From Tribonema minus (lineage: Eukaryota; Sar; Xanthophyceae; Tribonematales; Tribonemataceae), in contig JAFCMP010000541.1 of NCBI GenBank assembly GCA_017506865.1, positions 1 through 64,000 of the forward strand: DNA of 64,000 nt. Direction: 5' to 3'. Under the pieces are notes generated by a model. The model was not told the DNA's origin, searched no databases, and saw nothing but the letters and a program-made list of their open reading frames with translations. Position numbers and translations under genes: made by a program. Position 1 is the stretch's first letter. Every line of letters begins with the position of its first letter. Shown here in pieces: positions 11,288 through 21,642 of this stretch.

Positions 11288-14200
11288 ATGGCAGAGGCAG
11301 CGTCAGCGTCGCCAGCTGCAGGAGCGGGCCTCGACGTACACCAGATTCTGGCGGATGCAGAAGACAGGGGCATATCCATCCCGCGGTGAGTGTGTGAACA
11401 ACATGTTCTGACTGATGCAGCAGTAGTATTTGAGAGGTTGTGTACATGATGCAGTATATCCTATTGTGCTGGCCGATGTTGTGAGTCGTGGTCCTCGACC
11501 GCCTTACGTCTAGTGCAGTGTAGATGCAAATGGGCCGGCTCATGCGATGTTCTTCGACTGAGTCGCACCACCAGAGCCTCACTAGCGCTCTGTGCACCTT
11601 GCCCCTGAGATTGCAACAATTGTCAGCAATCTAATTATGCAGACGTGCCCCTGAGACTGTAACAGTTGCCAACAATCTGACACTGCAGACTCCATGCTTG
11701 CTATCATGTGACAGGGGTAAGAAGGAGTGCAAGGAGGTGGTTGACTCCGTCATCAAGGTTGTGCAGGAGTACTCGGATGACAAAAAGGTGGAACCGGAAG
11801 CCGTCATCGCTGGGCTCGAGCACATGTGGGGCCTGACCGCTAAGGCGGGAAAGAAGCGCAAGGCGGAGATTGACAAGAGGGTGCCAGGGCCTGTTGGCAA
11901 GAAGCCCGTGGTTGACCAGGTATGTCCTTAGGCCATCCCATTCGGTAGTAACCTCCTTTCCCAGGCATTTGTCTAATGTTTGTGCGTGATCTTGATGGCA
12001 AATGTGGATGCCAGTGGTACTGCAGTTCTGGATAAATATTCGTAGTCACATGGTATGTGGCCTGCAATGGACTCTCTCGGTGTTTACCGCGCGCAGTGTT
12101 GACTGCACGTACTGCAGCGCATCGTGATGGTAGCTCCTCAGTGGCAGTTTTCACTTGCCCAGACGGCAGTCTCTGTGCTGCTGCACAGCCACATCTCAAT
12201 GCCATCAATGTGCACGTGTGGATCAGATTGTCATCCAGCGAATGTGCGCGGAATCAGCTGATCAGACCATGGGTAATAGGCTGCTGTTACTTGCAAGTTC
12301 AAGTGTGATTCTTGCTAAATGCTAAATGGTGCACTCAGCGGGGAATGAGTGGCCGACACGGGGCAGCTCCGTGCTTCAAATTTGTTTTTAAGAAGCTATG
12401 TGTGCCCACGCACCTGCTACTTCAGGCGGTCATGAAGTGACCCATTGACGACAAGGGTGCCTTCCTATCACGATTTTATGGCGAATGCTAACTTGTGCGT
12501 CAAGAGGTGATCGCCTGAAACTTTCATGTGCCCATGCACCTGCTCCTTCAGGAGGTCATGGGGTGGCCCATGAACGACGACAATGCTTTCATATCACCAT
12601 TTTATGCCGAATGTTAAGTGGTGCGTCAAGTGGCAATTGAGTGGCCAATACGGGGCAGCTCCATACTTCAAATTTATCTGAAGCAGCTCCATACTTCAAT
12701 TCATCAAACGCAGGAGGTCATGGAGTGGCCCGTTGACGACAAGGGCACGTCCATGCGTGAGCTGTCCGAGCGCCTGTGCCTGGAGGCCAAGAAGCGCGGC
12801 ATCGCGCTGCCGGAGGCGGACGAAAAGGCGGGTGACGCCCCCACCATCGCGCTCTGCACGGACGTCCTGGAGCAGTGCAAGACAGAGAGGAGCACCGTAG
12901 ATGTCATACGCGCGCTGGCGCTGTTGCAGGAGAAGACGGGTGTCGCCGAGGAGCCGCGCGTCAAGAACCTCGTGGGCGACGTCAAGGCGAGTTCACACTT
13001 GAAGTTGGATGATGTCAAGGCGAGTACACACCTGAAGTTGGATTGAGAAAGCTCACGCTGCTGCAGGAGAAAACTGGCGTCGCGGAGGAGCCGCGCGTCA
13101 AGAACCTCGTGGGCGACATCAAGGCAAGTTCACACTTGAAGTTGGGTGATGTCAAGGCAAATCCACACTTAAAGTTGGCTCCTGAAAGGTGCGGAGGAGC
13201 CGTGCGTGAAGAACCTCGTGGGCGACGTCAAGGCAAGTTCAAATTTGAAGTTGGCTCATTGTCGGCAAGTTCACGGTTGAAGTTGGCATCGGAGGAAGGG
13301 TGAGGAGGAGCCGCGCGGCAAGAACCTCGTGGGTAACGTCAAGGCAAGTTCACAGTTGAAATTGGCATCAGAGGAAAGGGTGGGGAGGACGAGCCGCGCG
13401 GCAGGAACGTTGTGGGCGAGGTCAAGGCAAGTTCACACTTGAAATTGGCATCAGAGGAAGGGGAAGCCACGTGTCAAAAGATCGCGGGTTGACGTCAACG
13501 CAAGTACTTGCATCTGCTGCGCATCTTGTGCACGACACACCTCTCAGTCATGATCTCATTTAAGCCTTAAGGGTAGGGACAGGAGTAGGGCAAGTCTCGC
13601 TTCAGCGGCTCAATGGTACGCACACACGCAGGTGCTGACGCCATGCACGCCGCAGTCACATCAGGTTTGGCTTGCAACTGCGCCACCTGACTACCGTCAC
13701 TCTTGAGCAGCTGCGTGCACCTTTGCAAGACAGGGGGGGGGGGGGGGGGGGGGGGGCGGGGGGGGGGAGGGGGGTACCTCGAGTTGACATGATATACACA
13801 CCCTCATAGCACTGTCAACTCTTGCAGGCCTGAATGGGCAGGCGCAGGATAGGACGGTCAGCTCAGGGTTAGGGTTTCGGTTAAGGTCAGGTTAGGGCTA
13901 CGGTCAGGGTTAGGGTTAGGAGCAGCTGCATACCCTCTCTGCAAGGAGGGGCGTCGCCAACTTCACCTCATCTACGCACATTCAACGCGCAAACTTGGCA
14001 TTCGGATGTGCAGGTGCAGGAGAATACGGCGCTGGTGGAGGCGCTGCGCGAGCTGGCCAACTCGTACTTCAAGGCCGGCGCCAAGGACAGCAAGAACCGC
14101 ATCAGAGGCGCCATGCTGCAGCGCGTAAGTTGCCTTCCTGTTCCATCATTGTTTGTGAACGCTGAAAATGTCCTTTAAGTACGGCATGCGAGGCAGGGGA

Positions 14201-15939
14201 CGCTGAACTTGAAGTTTCTGGTAGGTGTAGTGATCAGCGGTTGGTCGCCTGAAGCGTGCCATTGAGCCTACAACATAAGAACAGTTGAAGTTTGTACACG
14301 GAAGGCCTAGAGGGTTGCTGTCAGATGCACCTGCAGACAAACATTGCACTTCCATCTCCATGGGACATGCATTGCGCAGCTGTAATGGAACCCTCACCCC
14401 CCCCCCCGGATCCCACCCGCTGACTGAGGCCTGACCAACGGGGACTGCTGTCAACACTGGAGCGGTGTGCATTGCGTGTGCAGGCGATGTCACATTTGTA
14501 GTCATACGCGCCAGCGCAGAAGATGGCATGAATTTGTCTACACCACGAGAGCGATGATTGCTCTCCAAGATGAGTGGCATGAGCTTGGCATACTTGGCCA
14601 ATGCCGTTGCATTTCTTGCACCAACAACCTTGGACGTTCAGCGAGTTCAATCTATTCTGCCTACGAGTCGCACCTGGCCTCAAGTATGAGCAGTGCTGCA
14701 ATGTGCATGCAGCATGTATGCCACCGTCCAAGTGTCGAGCGGACGGCATGGCTATGAATGTTGCGTCAACAGCTGGCGCTTTTCTGTGTACGTGTGTGTG
14801 TATACATAGTGGCACACGCTTAACCCCCTGCAAGGCTAGACCCTGAGCACCGCTGCTTGATGCTGGGGGAATGAGCTGTTGAATGTGAAGTTGCCATCAT
14901 TGGTACGACCGCTGTGCCCATTTGAAGTTGCACATGCTGATTGCTGGTGAATCTCTGCGTTTGTGCAGGGAGCGACCGCCATCAGAGACCTTGACTGGGC
15001 CATCACTCCAGGTGCACTGTATGCCACGTCGCAGGGCTATTGTGACACGCATGCACACACCAACAGTTATGGTAGGAAATCTGACCTTGCCAGCAGTCAC
15101 ACTGTCAGCAATGTATAGCTGCAGCGGTAGGGTTGAAAGATGTCTCTGAAGATTCAGTAATTTGAGATATGCAAAGGAGTCTCTTGATATCATATATGGC
15201 CTTCAATGACTTTGTCACGTGCGGGGGCATGATGGTCCCTTGCTGGTTTACCAAACATATCTGCACGGTGGTTTTTGGTGGGTATTGAACAGCTGTTCAG
15301 TGTCAACAACCCTTGCAGGCACTTACATATGTCCCTATCATCAGGTGGCGTTTTGTGTCATAGATTCCTTATTGGCACTTCGGTGTCCCTGTGACGAGAC
15401 CACAAACCTCAAGAAATCATGCAGGCATCGCGAGACTAAAGCACTGACTCGCTTGCACCATGATGCGTCTACATTGAAGTATGTATGGCCATGTTGTAGT
15501 TGTTGTTGAGCATTGTCTAATTTCGCAACAAGACATCTACATACACCATTTACTGTAGTACTTCGCATGTGTAAGCATTGTATCAATCACCCAAGCTCTT
15601 CCGCGCCTAAGCAAGAATCGACAAGAAAGTAAATCACAGTATTTGTTGATGGTATTGACCCCATGCCCTATGGCATACCACGCAGAGAACTGGCCACAAT
15701 CTCTCCGCTTGCGTTGCACCCTTGAAACCTTTGCCCTATGGCCTGCTCGCCAAACCACAATATCTTCGCTTGCGTTGAACCCCTGCCCTGTGGCATGCCG
15801 CGCAGAGAACATGCCGGTTGCCTCCGGCAAGAGCGACAAGAAAGTGCCGAATGTCGGTCACGACACCATTGAGTACATCAAGGAGTTTTTTGAGACGGGC
15901 AAGATCACCAAGCTGGAAGAGGCCAAGATTGAGGAGTGA
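11288..15939 (+). CDS. Protein with C-terminal Pol X-like 8-kDa/HhH domain, left-arm copy
   Basis: Six exons (11288-11385, 11715-11919, 12714-12986, 14014-14124, 14969-15011, 15806-15939; 864 bases) encode 287 residues. Residues 195-287 resemble the N-terminal 8-kDa domain of family X DNA polymerases. They comprise a helical NTALVEALRELANSYFKAG block, NRIRGAMLQRGATAIRDLDW, and the helix-hairpin-helix VPNVGHDTIEYIKEFFETG followed by KITKLEE. Set against polymerase beta from memory, the Lys68 and lyase Lys72 positions are Asp and Tyr, so a lyase-dead DNA-binding module is inferred; no polymerase palm follows. Residues 1-190 are helical, charged and unrecognised, with a basic GKKRKAEIDKR patch. 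The exon 3 donor reads AAG followed by GCGAGT, so this intron is GC-AG. Exon 4 may start at either of two tandem CAG acceptors. Exon-edge copies lie in introns 3 and 5. Confidence 0.8.
12987..13440 (+). repeat. Four decaying copies of exon 3 tail in intron 3 (left)
   Basis: Directly after the exon 3 donor, copies of the exon's last 40-70 bases recur at about 13,052-13,125, 13,190-13,234, 13,300-13,345 and 13,385-13,430. Each ends at a GTCAAG-like or ATCAAG-like edge followed by GCAAGT, the optimal GC-type donor. Between them the motif ACACTTGAAGTTGG recurs in variants. Later copies are shorter and more divergent. The mirror array lies at about 28,971-29,424. Confidence 0.85.
13733..13774 (+). 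repeat. Poly-G tract in intron 3 (left)
   Basis: Twenty-four consecutive G, then C, ten G, A and six G. It lies in the intron on the sense strand and its mirror is poly-C at 28,637-28,678. Length calls of such runs are unreliable in most sequencing chemistries. Confidence 0.9.
13861..13921 (+). repeat. Interstitial telomere-like repeats (left)
   Basis: Degenerate TTAGGG units (GGGTTAGGG, GGTTAAGG, GGTTAGGGCT) run for about 60 bases in intron 3 of the helix-hairpin-helix gene. Similar short runs occur in many introns of this window (for example 8,587-8,619, 43,014-43,080, 50,929-50,990 and 54,652-54,683), so they do not mark a chromosome end. Confidence 0.7.
15652..15805 (+). repeat. Copies of exon 6 head upstream of its acceptor (left)
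   Basis: The segment around the exon 6 acceptor (CCCTGCCCTGTGGCATGCCG then CGCAGAGAAC) has an upstream copy at about 15,655-15,693 with the same CGCAGAGAAC edge. A partial copy lies at about 15,728-15,750. The acceptor side of the exon has therefore been duplicated into the intron. Confidence 0.7.
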
Positions 15940-17077
15940 GCGGGCAACGACAAAGATAGCCATGCATGGTACATGCTGCATGATTGACGTGAATCATGCA
16001 TGTTGCATGCATTGTATGATCAGTACTTCTCACATGTAGATGTGGACCCGCCATTGGCACTGGAGCCAGAGGGGAAGCACAAAAAAGGACCAACCACAAT
16101 CAATCACAGAGCTAACGGAGGAACCGCGATGGCTCACTGACATAGTCTGTACATGTTGGGGGGACAGCAGGATCAGGATAGTACATGTTGTCATATAGGG
16201 GTGCATACATAAAGGGGGCAAATGAGGTATCATGTAAAATACCTGATGCGGTATGCACACCAGCGCCGCATCTTTGACACATAGTGGCGCTGCTCTTGAA
16301 ACTCACCATGCTCGCGCAAGGCTATCAGTATCAGAAGGCGTGCAATATCTACAGAGAGACCTACGGGCTACAGGGACAGGCTGTGAGGTAGAAGTATGTT
16401 TTGCTGCACAGTGTTGGACCACAGACACCAGCACGCAGCAATGCAGAGACAAGCACCGCTGACAATGCTCCACATGAATACACTACATTTATATTTTGTC
16501 TGCGCTGATTTCCCGTGCGCCGGTGTTGTTCATTTTCCTGTAGCAATACACCATCAGTGTATCAGCAATCCAGCTGATACAGCTGCGCGCATATTACAGC
16601 AGTTGATCGAGAGAGCAGGCAGACCAATCGATGACAGGATGTAGTGCGTAAAGGTAGGCATATTGTTATTGTGAAGAAACTAACAATTATATATCAGACT
16701 ACCTTCACTGCCTACCACCCCCCTCCACGCAGTGCGTCTGTGTGTATCTGATCGTGTCTGAAATCCCTGGTTGTGGCTGCAGTCGCCACTGCTGCTGTTG
16801 ACCATGCACCTGTACAAAGGCACTAACTATCTGTGTAAGTTATGCCAGAACATGTTCATGCCATTGCTAAGTGTCACTATTGCCCTCTGTTTGGCATGAC
16901 ACTCTGCAAGAGCCCGCGCACCCGGGAGTGTGCTCGGGCGACAGTACCCAGAATATTCTGTGAGCTAAAAGAGGCAGTGCCGCCGCTGCTGTGTGCACAT
17001 GAGTATATGCACCGCAGTGGCGGCACAGCCACCATCAGTGTAAACTTGGCTTAATAAGGTGCTGATGCTTGGTATGC
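15940..17077. other. Convergent intergenic region (left)
   Basis: These 1.1 kb lie between the stop codons of the helix-hairpin-helix gene and the small minus-strand gene. Near its start there is a perfect 9-base stem with a 6-base loop (15,977-16,000), 38 bases after the stop codon. ATACAC/GTGTAT pairing occurs near 16,547-16,564. No gene is supported. Confidence 0.6.
15977..16000 (+). terminator. 3'-UTR hairpin candidate (left)
   Basis: TGCATGATT, a six-base loop and AATCATGCA form a perfect stem in the presumed 3' UTR. Its role as an end-processing or stability signal is a guess from position. The mirror lies at 26,410-26,433. Confidence 0.35.
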
Positions 17078-18732
17078 TCAGGGTGCGTTGCTCCTCACGA
17101 CTCCCCCCAGTACAGCCCTGTACTGCGTCTTGAGCTCGCCTGCATGCGATTGCAAAAGAGCGAACAGTGGCTCAGTCAGTTGCTTGTCTTCACCATGCAC
17201 ACACTTGTACATTTTGAAAGTTCCGTTAATGCGATGCTTACCGATAGCGTTGAGTACATACACTGTGCCAACATTGTCAGGCCAATGGGCTGGAACATCT
17301 TGCCGTAAACAAAGCTTTTCGCTACTTTTGTACAGAGTAGCTGTGATGGATGCACTGTGCCAACAGTGTCACTCAGTTGCTGGAACCAGTTGTCATGCAT
17401 GCAAAACTATCATGCTGGACTTCATGAGCTCATGGGTGCTTGTCACAAATCACACCACTTACGCAATCAGCTTGCGGGCGTTCATTGCAAACAACGCGAG
17501 CAATGGCCTCAGGTTGCAATGCATGCTTGAGCTCCTGAGAAGCCGAGACAGCATGCGCCCAGAGAGCTTTTGCGACAAACATAGAGGTAGTTGCTTTCCT
17601 TTACGAAATGCTCTGCACAGAACCTTCAGAGGGCGCGTGTAATGCGAAGGCGCTGTTGTTGACATGAGACTAATCAAACCCATCTGGGCTTTAACTTAAT
17701 GTTTAAGTATCACAAAACCTGCCTGCGTACCTATTTCGTCAATCAGTGGCCGCAGCTGCTTCTCATCCACAGCGCCCGTTTGCTCCACCATTGAATCCGC
17801 CAGATCGCGCAGCGCCGTCGCCTTTGACATGATCTCATCCTCCAGCTCCTCCCCAATGATAGCCTGTATTTGGAAGATGGTGTAACGCAGTGGGCGCTGT
17901 CAGCCCCCACAATGTTGAACTCTCATTGAGCGCTGTCATGACATCTCAGCAGGCTGGCTGTTGCTCGCTGCAAAGCTGCTGCAGCGCGCAACACTTGCCG
18001 CAGGTTCAGACAGAGACCACGTGACTGCAATCGGTGGTGAGATTGAAGTACGGGTGCCATCAACCACAGTCAACATATTGCGGCCTGCATTTGCCCTCGG
18101 GCAAAAGCGCTTGCTGGTCACAGATGATGTAAACTACAGATGAGATTCCTGTTTGCACTGCAACGGACACCTGGCTGAAAACTGTTGTGTATCTGCCCGC
18201 AGGCAATGCACAGGGACGACTGTCTTTTGTTACTTTATTGTGGCTCCGCTTCCATTTTTTGCCTTCTATGAGACACCCTGGGTCAAATGTTGGCACAGCA
18301 GCGTGTAGGTATGTGAGCATGTTGTTGTTCAGGGGCGTCGCAAGCCTACTGTTGCAGAGTTTGCTGTAGTGTTAGCTATTGTAGCCTGTGTCATCAGGCC
18401 ACAGCCGTTGCAGGTCACCATTTGCCTCAAGTCATTTGTTCTTTGAAATGGCGGCATTGAATGCGCAGCTTGCCCATCACCCAAAACTATGTTACTGGAT
18501 GCACAGTCGGGCTTCGATGTTAGTCGGCAAGCAGAGGAGACAGCCAAGGTGCTGTCAAACAGGTCGTGCCGTCACAGCACCAACCACGCTTCTTGTGTGA
18601 TGTTGCTGTCGTGGCAATTGATACAGTATAGTATCTGCAATCAAGTGCCTGCCAGCATGTGGTCACTTGGATGACACTGATGGTACAAAATGAAAGCCCT
18701 CTCACCAATCGTGTTCGCTCTTCTATGCTCAT
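17078..18732 (-). CDS. Small helical protein, unidentified, left-arm copy
   Basis: Three exons on the minus strand join with consistent phases: an exon ending at 18,706, then 17863-17731, then 17139-17078. If translation starts at the ATG at 18,732 the product has 73 residues (MSIEERTRL, then AIIGEELEDEIMSKATALRD, ending in GELKTQYRAVLGGVVRSNAP). The open frame continues upstream of this Met as EALESFFEDANRAGRAAVRE, which also reads as protein. A second, offset frame encoding LPDELSRFGVDTC precedes it to about 18,958. The true N-terminus is probably longer, with a short intron or an indel error between. It is acidic and predicted helical, and I do not recognise the family. The right-arm copy has indels in the first exon. 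Confidence 0.6.
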
Positions 18733-18959
18733 CTCCCTCACTGCTGCTCTCCCCGCCCTATTTGCATCCTCGAAAAAGCTTTCGAGTGCCTCTCTGCCGG
18801 GATCGCTGGCTAGCCGTCGACAGCAGCGAGTCGCTCCTGTTGCTTGACGAAATGCAAGTGTCGACACCAAACCTAGACAGCTCGTCGGGCAGGCCAAGCA
18901 CAACAGCAGTGAGCGCTTCTTATGCATCGCGCACCCGCGCAGCTGCGCTGTGTCCCCAA

Positions 18960-19498
18960 CCGAACCACTAAATGCAGACACCACTGCAGAGAACGGAGAC
19001 TTCAACTTTGATGATACTTCAAACTTAACTGTTCAAGCTCGTGCCGTATGCAGAGGTGAGGTCACCAGAAAAACAACACATTTGCAAAGCGCAAGTATGT
19101 TTCAGCATTAGATATGTATTTATGTATGGGGTGTTAATGCATACACCAGTTTTTACGACTCTGCCACAACTAGACACAACAGAAGCCATGACAAACGAGG
19201 GACTAAGGCTAGTATCACACCCTCATCGCCAGGCACGCTCTGGTACACACTAGACAAGCAGTTCTCACCCCCCGATCTGAACAAAGCAGGAGCAGCAGCT
19301 GCACCGGCTGCCGCACAGTGGCGGCAGCAGCAGCTGCCGCACAGTGGCGGCAGCAGCAGTGGTACCAGCTGCCAAGGGGCCCTATTTCACGTGTAAGAGC
19401 CGCATTGCGTGTCCCCACGAGCAACAGCAGCCTCAAAACCCAGCAGCCGCCCATCTGTCCTACACGCTGACATTACGCTGACACGCAAAGCGCAGCCA
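18960..19498. other. Gap between small gene and WW/WH2 gene (left)
   Basis: About 540 bases with no supported exon. It holds two tandem 26-base units at 19,307-19,358 (core CTGCCGCACAGTGGCGGCAG). It must contain the 3' UTR of the WW/WH2 gene and possibly the promoter of the small gene, since both lie on the minus strand. Mirror: about 22,923-23,455. Confidence 0.5.
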
Positions 19499-19967
19499 TC
19501 AGCTCAGACCCAGGTGCGCCAGTATCCTGTCGAGCTTGCGCTCGATTGCCGCGAGCCGCTGGTCCGTCGTGAGCCCTGCATCCGCGCCGTTGCCGCTGCT
19601 GCCCGCCGCCGCCGCTGCCGCGGGCGTGTAAGGCGCGAACGAAGGCCGCCCGCCCGGCACCGGCACCGGCGGCGGCCCCTGCGCAGGCACAGGCGGCGGC
19701 ACGGTCGCAGGCACGGGAGGCGGGCCCCGCGACTGCACACCACCCCCTCCCCCTCCTGAGTCGCCCAGCCCTGCTGGCCGCGGCTTCACGGTGAAGGCCG
19801 GGATGGGCGGCGCCGATGCGGGCACTGGCGGGGGGCCTGTGGAGGACGCGCGGCCGCTGTTGGTGCGCCTGTTCATGGCGCCCGCCAGCTCGCTCATGAA
19901 GCCGCCCCCTGCGCCACCGCCGCCGCCGCCGCCACCGCCGCCGCTTCTGGTGGCGGCGTGGTTAGAA

Positions 19968-20002
<35 letters not shown>

Positions 20003-20768
20003 CCTCGATCTGTCTTCTACGACCCCCCCTGCCGCCTTGGGCACAGACTTGTCTGCTGTGTCCACTTTCTTGAGTCTAGCGCCGCCCTTAATCGCGGCGA
20101 GGAGGTCACCGGGCGGAGCTGCAGTGCCTGATGAGGGCTTTGCAGCAGGCACAGGGCTAGGTCCCTTGGCTGGGACCGGCGGGGGCCTGCTGGAAGGGGA
20201 GGGGGGCCGCCGCGGATTTCTGGCCGTTCCCATGTCGTCTGCCCGCTGCTTGCGTTGTGGTAGTCTGAAGCAACAGATCAAAAGGAGTGCACGTGAGCAA
20301 GGTGATGGGACGATCGTGCGCAACTTTCATGTTGTGATTCAGTTCTGTGATGGTGCACAGTTTGGCGACAACTCACAGGCTTTACCCTCCGGAGTAAAGA
20401 ACTCCTTCCAGCCTCCTCCAATATCCGCCATGCCTAGTTCAGCAAGCTGGTCGGTGGCCTCTACAGAGCGCCTGGCACGCTTCCTGACGTGCTCCGCGCT
20501 GCTGGTGTTGCTGCTGCGATGACGACTGGAGGCCTGCGTGTTGTTTGGAGGCAGCGCACCGCAGCCGTCTCACTCGAAACTGTCAGAAAGTGCTTCGTTT
20601 GCCTGATGGCGCTGCTTGTGGGTGATCAGCAACGCGTAAGCTTCCAGGAACTGTTTCTTCACTACCAAGGGATTTCTGGAAGGAAGAAATCTGCTTCTTT
20701 TTTTTAAGCCGACTGACAGTGTGTTGGGCAGGGACGACACAGGGGAGGCGCGCAGCGGCAGCAGCCAT
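19499..20768 (-). CDS. WW and WH2 domain proline-rich protein, left-arm copy
   Basis: Likely an actin-cytoskeleton adaptor. Exons on the minus strand are 20768-20574, 20525-20377 and 20264-19499. With two one-base homopolymer corrections the protein has 369 residues. The WW domain (residues 101-130, Trp104, Tyr115-Tyr116, Trp126, Pro129) is split by an intron inside the Tyr115 codon. A proline-rich stretch with PPPVP motifs follows. Next is a WH2 actin-binding motif at residues 167-183 (GDLLAAIKGGARLKKV), poly-Gly tracts, more PPPVPA repeats, and a C-terminal helix ending DRILAHLGLS. The layout recalls verprolin/WIP proteins, but those lack a WW domain. The left arm has 8 A (sense) near 20,698-20,705 where 7 keep the frame, and AAA near 20,216 where the right arm's AAAA keeps it. 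The start at 20,768 sits in a Kozak-like CCACCATGG. Confidence 0.75.
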
Positions 20769-21642
20769 GGTGGGGTTGAGCGGAGCTGGGTGCATGCGAC
20801 CCTTGGTCTCTGCTTGCTGATCCATCCAGCGCAAGGCTTGCGGATCGCAGCTGCACCACCGCACCAGTCTGGCTTGCGAGCTGGCTGCAGAGGCAATGCA
20901 GGCCAATCGCTGGTGTGCCAGCATTTGCGAACGACTTGCTGTAGCAGCAACCATCCTGCTCTGCGGCGCAGGCATGACATCAGCAGAATGGTGATGCGGG
21001 GGGGCAGCCAGGCTCAACATTCGATCCTGCGCCGGCAGACACAGGCCGCAGTGCAATGTACAGGGAAATAAAAGCAGCATTCATCAAATTACGCAGTGCA
21101 TTGAGTAGAGGTTTCTGGCGCAGCAGTGGGGCCAAGGGCCCTCTGGCAGCATTGAAGAGGAGAGCCAAGGCGCGACTGGCGGCTATCGCACTTGCAGTTT
21201 GCTCATGGCAAAATGCACGTGCGATAGCCGCCAGTCGCGCCGATGGCTGTCTCCTCTTCAGAATGGTGCCAGAGGGCCCTTGCCCCACTGCTGCGCCAGA
21301 AACCTCTACTCAATGCACTGCGTAATTTGATGAATGCTGCTTTATTTCCCTGTACATTGCACTGCGGCCTGTGTCTGCGGCGCAGGATCGAATGTTGAGC
21401 CTGGCTGCCCCCCCCGCATCACCATTCTGCTGATGTCATGCCTGCGCCGCAGAGCAGGATGGTTGCTGCTACAGCAAGTCGTTCGCAAATGCTGGCACAC
21501 CAGCGATTGGCCTGCATTGCCTCTGCAGCCAGCTCGCAAGCCAGACTGGTGCGGGGTGCAGCTGCGATCCGCAAGCCTTGCGCTGGAGATCAGCAAGCAG
21601 AGACCAAGGGTCGCATGCACCCAGCTCCGCTCAACCCCCACC
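20769..21642. other. Central region between head-to-head WW/WH2 copies
   Basis: This contains the 5' flank of the WW/WH2 gene on both arms plus the hinge. Open frames run through it in several phases, but none has recognisable domains and they end at the fold. If the palindrome is an artefact, the true upstream sequence of this gene is missing from the window. Confidence 0.5.
21192..21218. other. Palindrome hinge
   Basis: The last clean pairing is 21,181-21,191 with 21,219-21,229. The 27 bases between still pair mostly with each other, with mismatches at 21,192/21,218 and 21,197/21,213, leaving an unpaired centre of only about five bases around 21,205. A hinge this short is typical of fold-back reads and also of hairpin-initiated inverted duplication. 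On either side (21,100-21,320) the arms differ by several small indels and substitutions. Confidence 0.85.

Larger units (their letters stand above)
1..21191 (+). repeat. Left arm of giant inverted repeat
   Basis: This arm is the reverse complement of about 21,219-42,414. Paired positions add up to 42,410 at the hinge and 42,415 at the window edge, with local shifts of a few bases caused by small indels. Position 1 still pairs with 42,414, so the arm continues outside the window. Coding exons of ChaC, RPS18 and the helix-hairpin-helix gene are the same in both arms. Differences seen are small indels in homopolymers and near the hinge. No transposase or other mobile-element gene was seen in the arm. 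Confidence 0.97.

Noticed and set aside
12987-13440. CRISPR-like or satellite array
   Set aside because: Unequal, decaying units derived from an exon edge in a eukaryotic gene; no constant repeat or spacer lengths.
13861-13921. True chromosome end
   Set aside because: The repeats are short, degenerate and intronic, and similar runs are scattered over the window.
20583-21080. 165-codon minus frame next to the hinge as a separate gene
   Set aside because: Its end is the WW/WH2 exon 1 in the wrong frame, caused by the A-run length; the upstream part has no similarity and runs into the fold.
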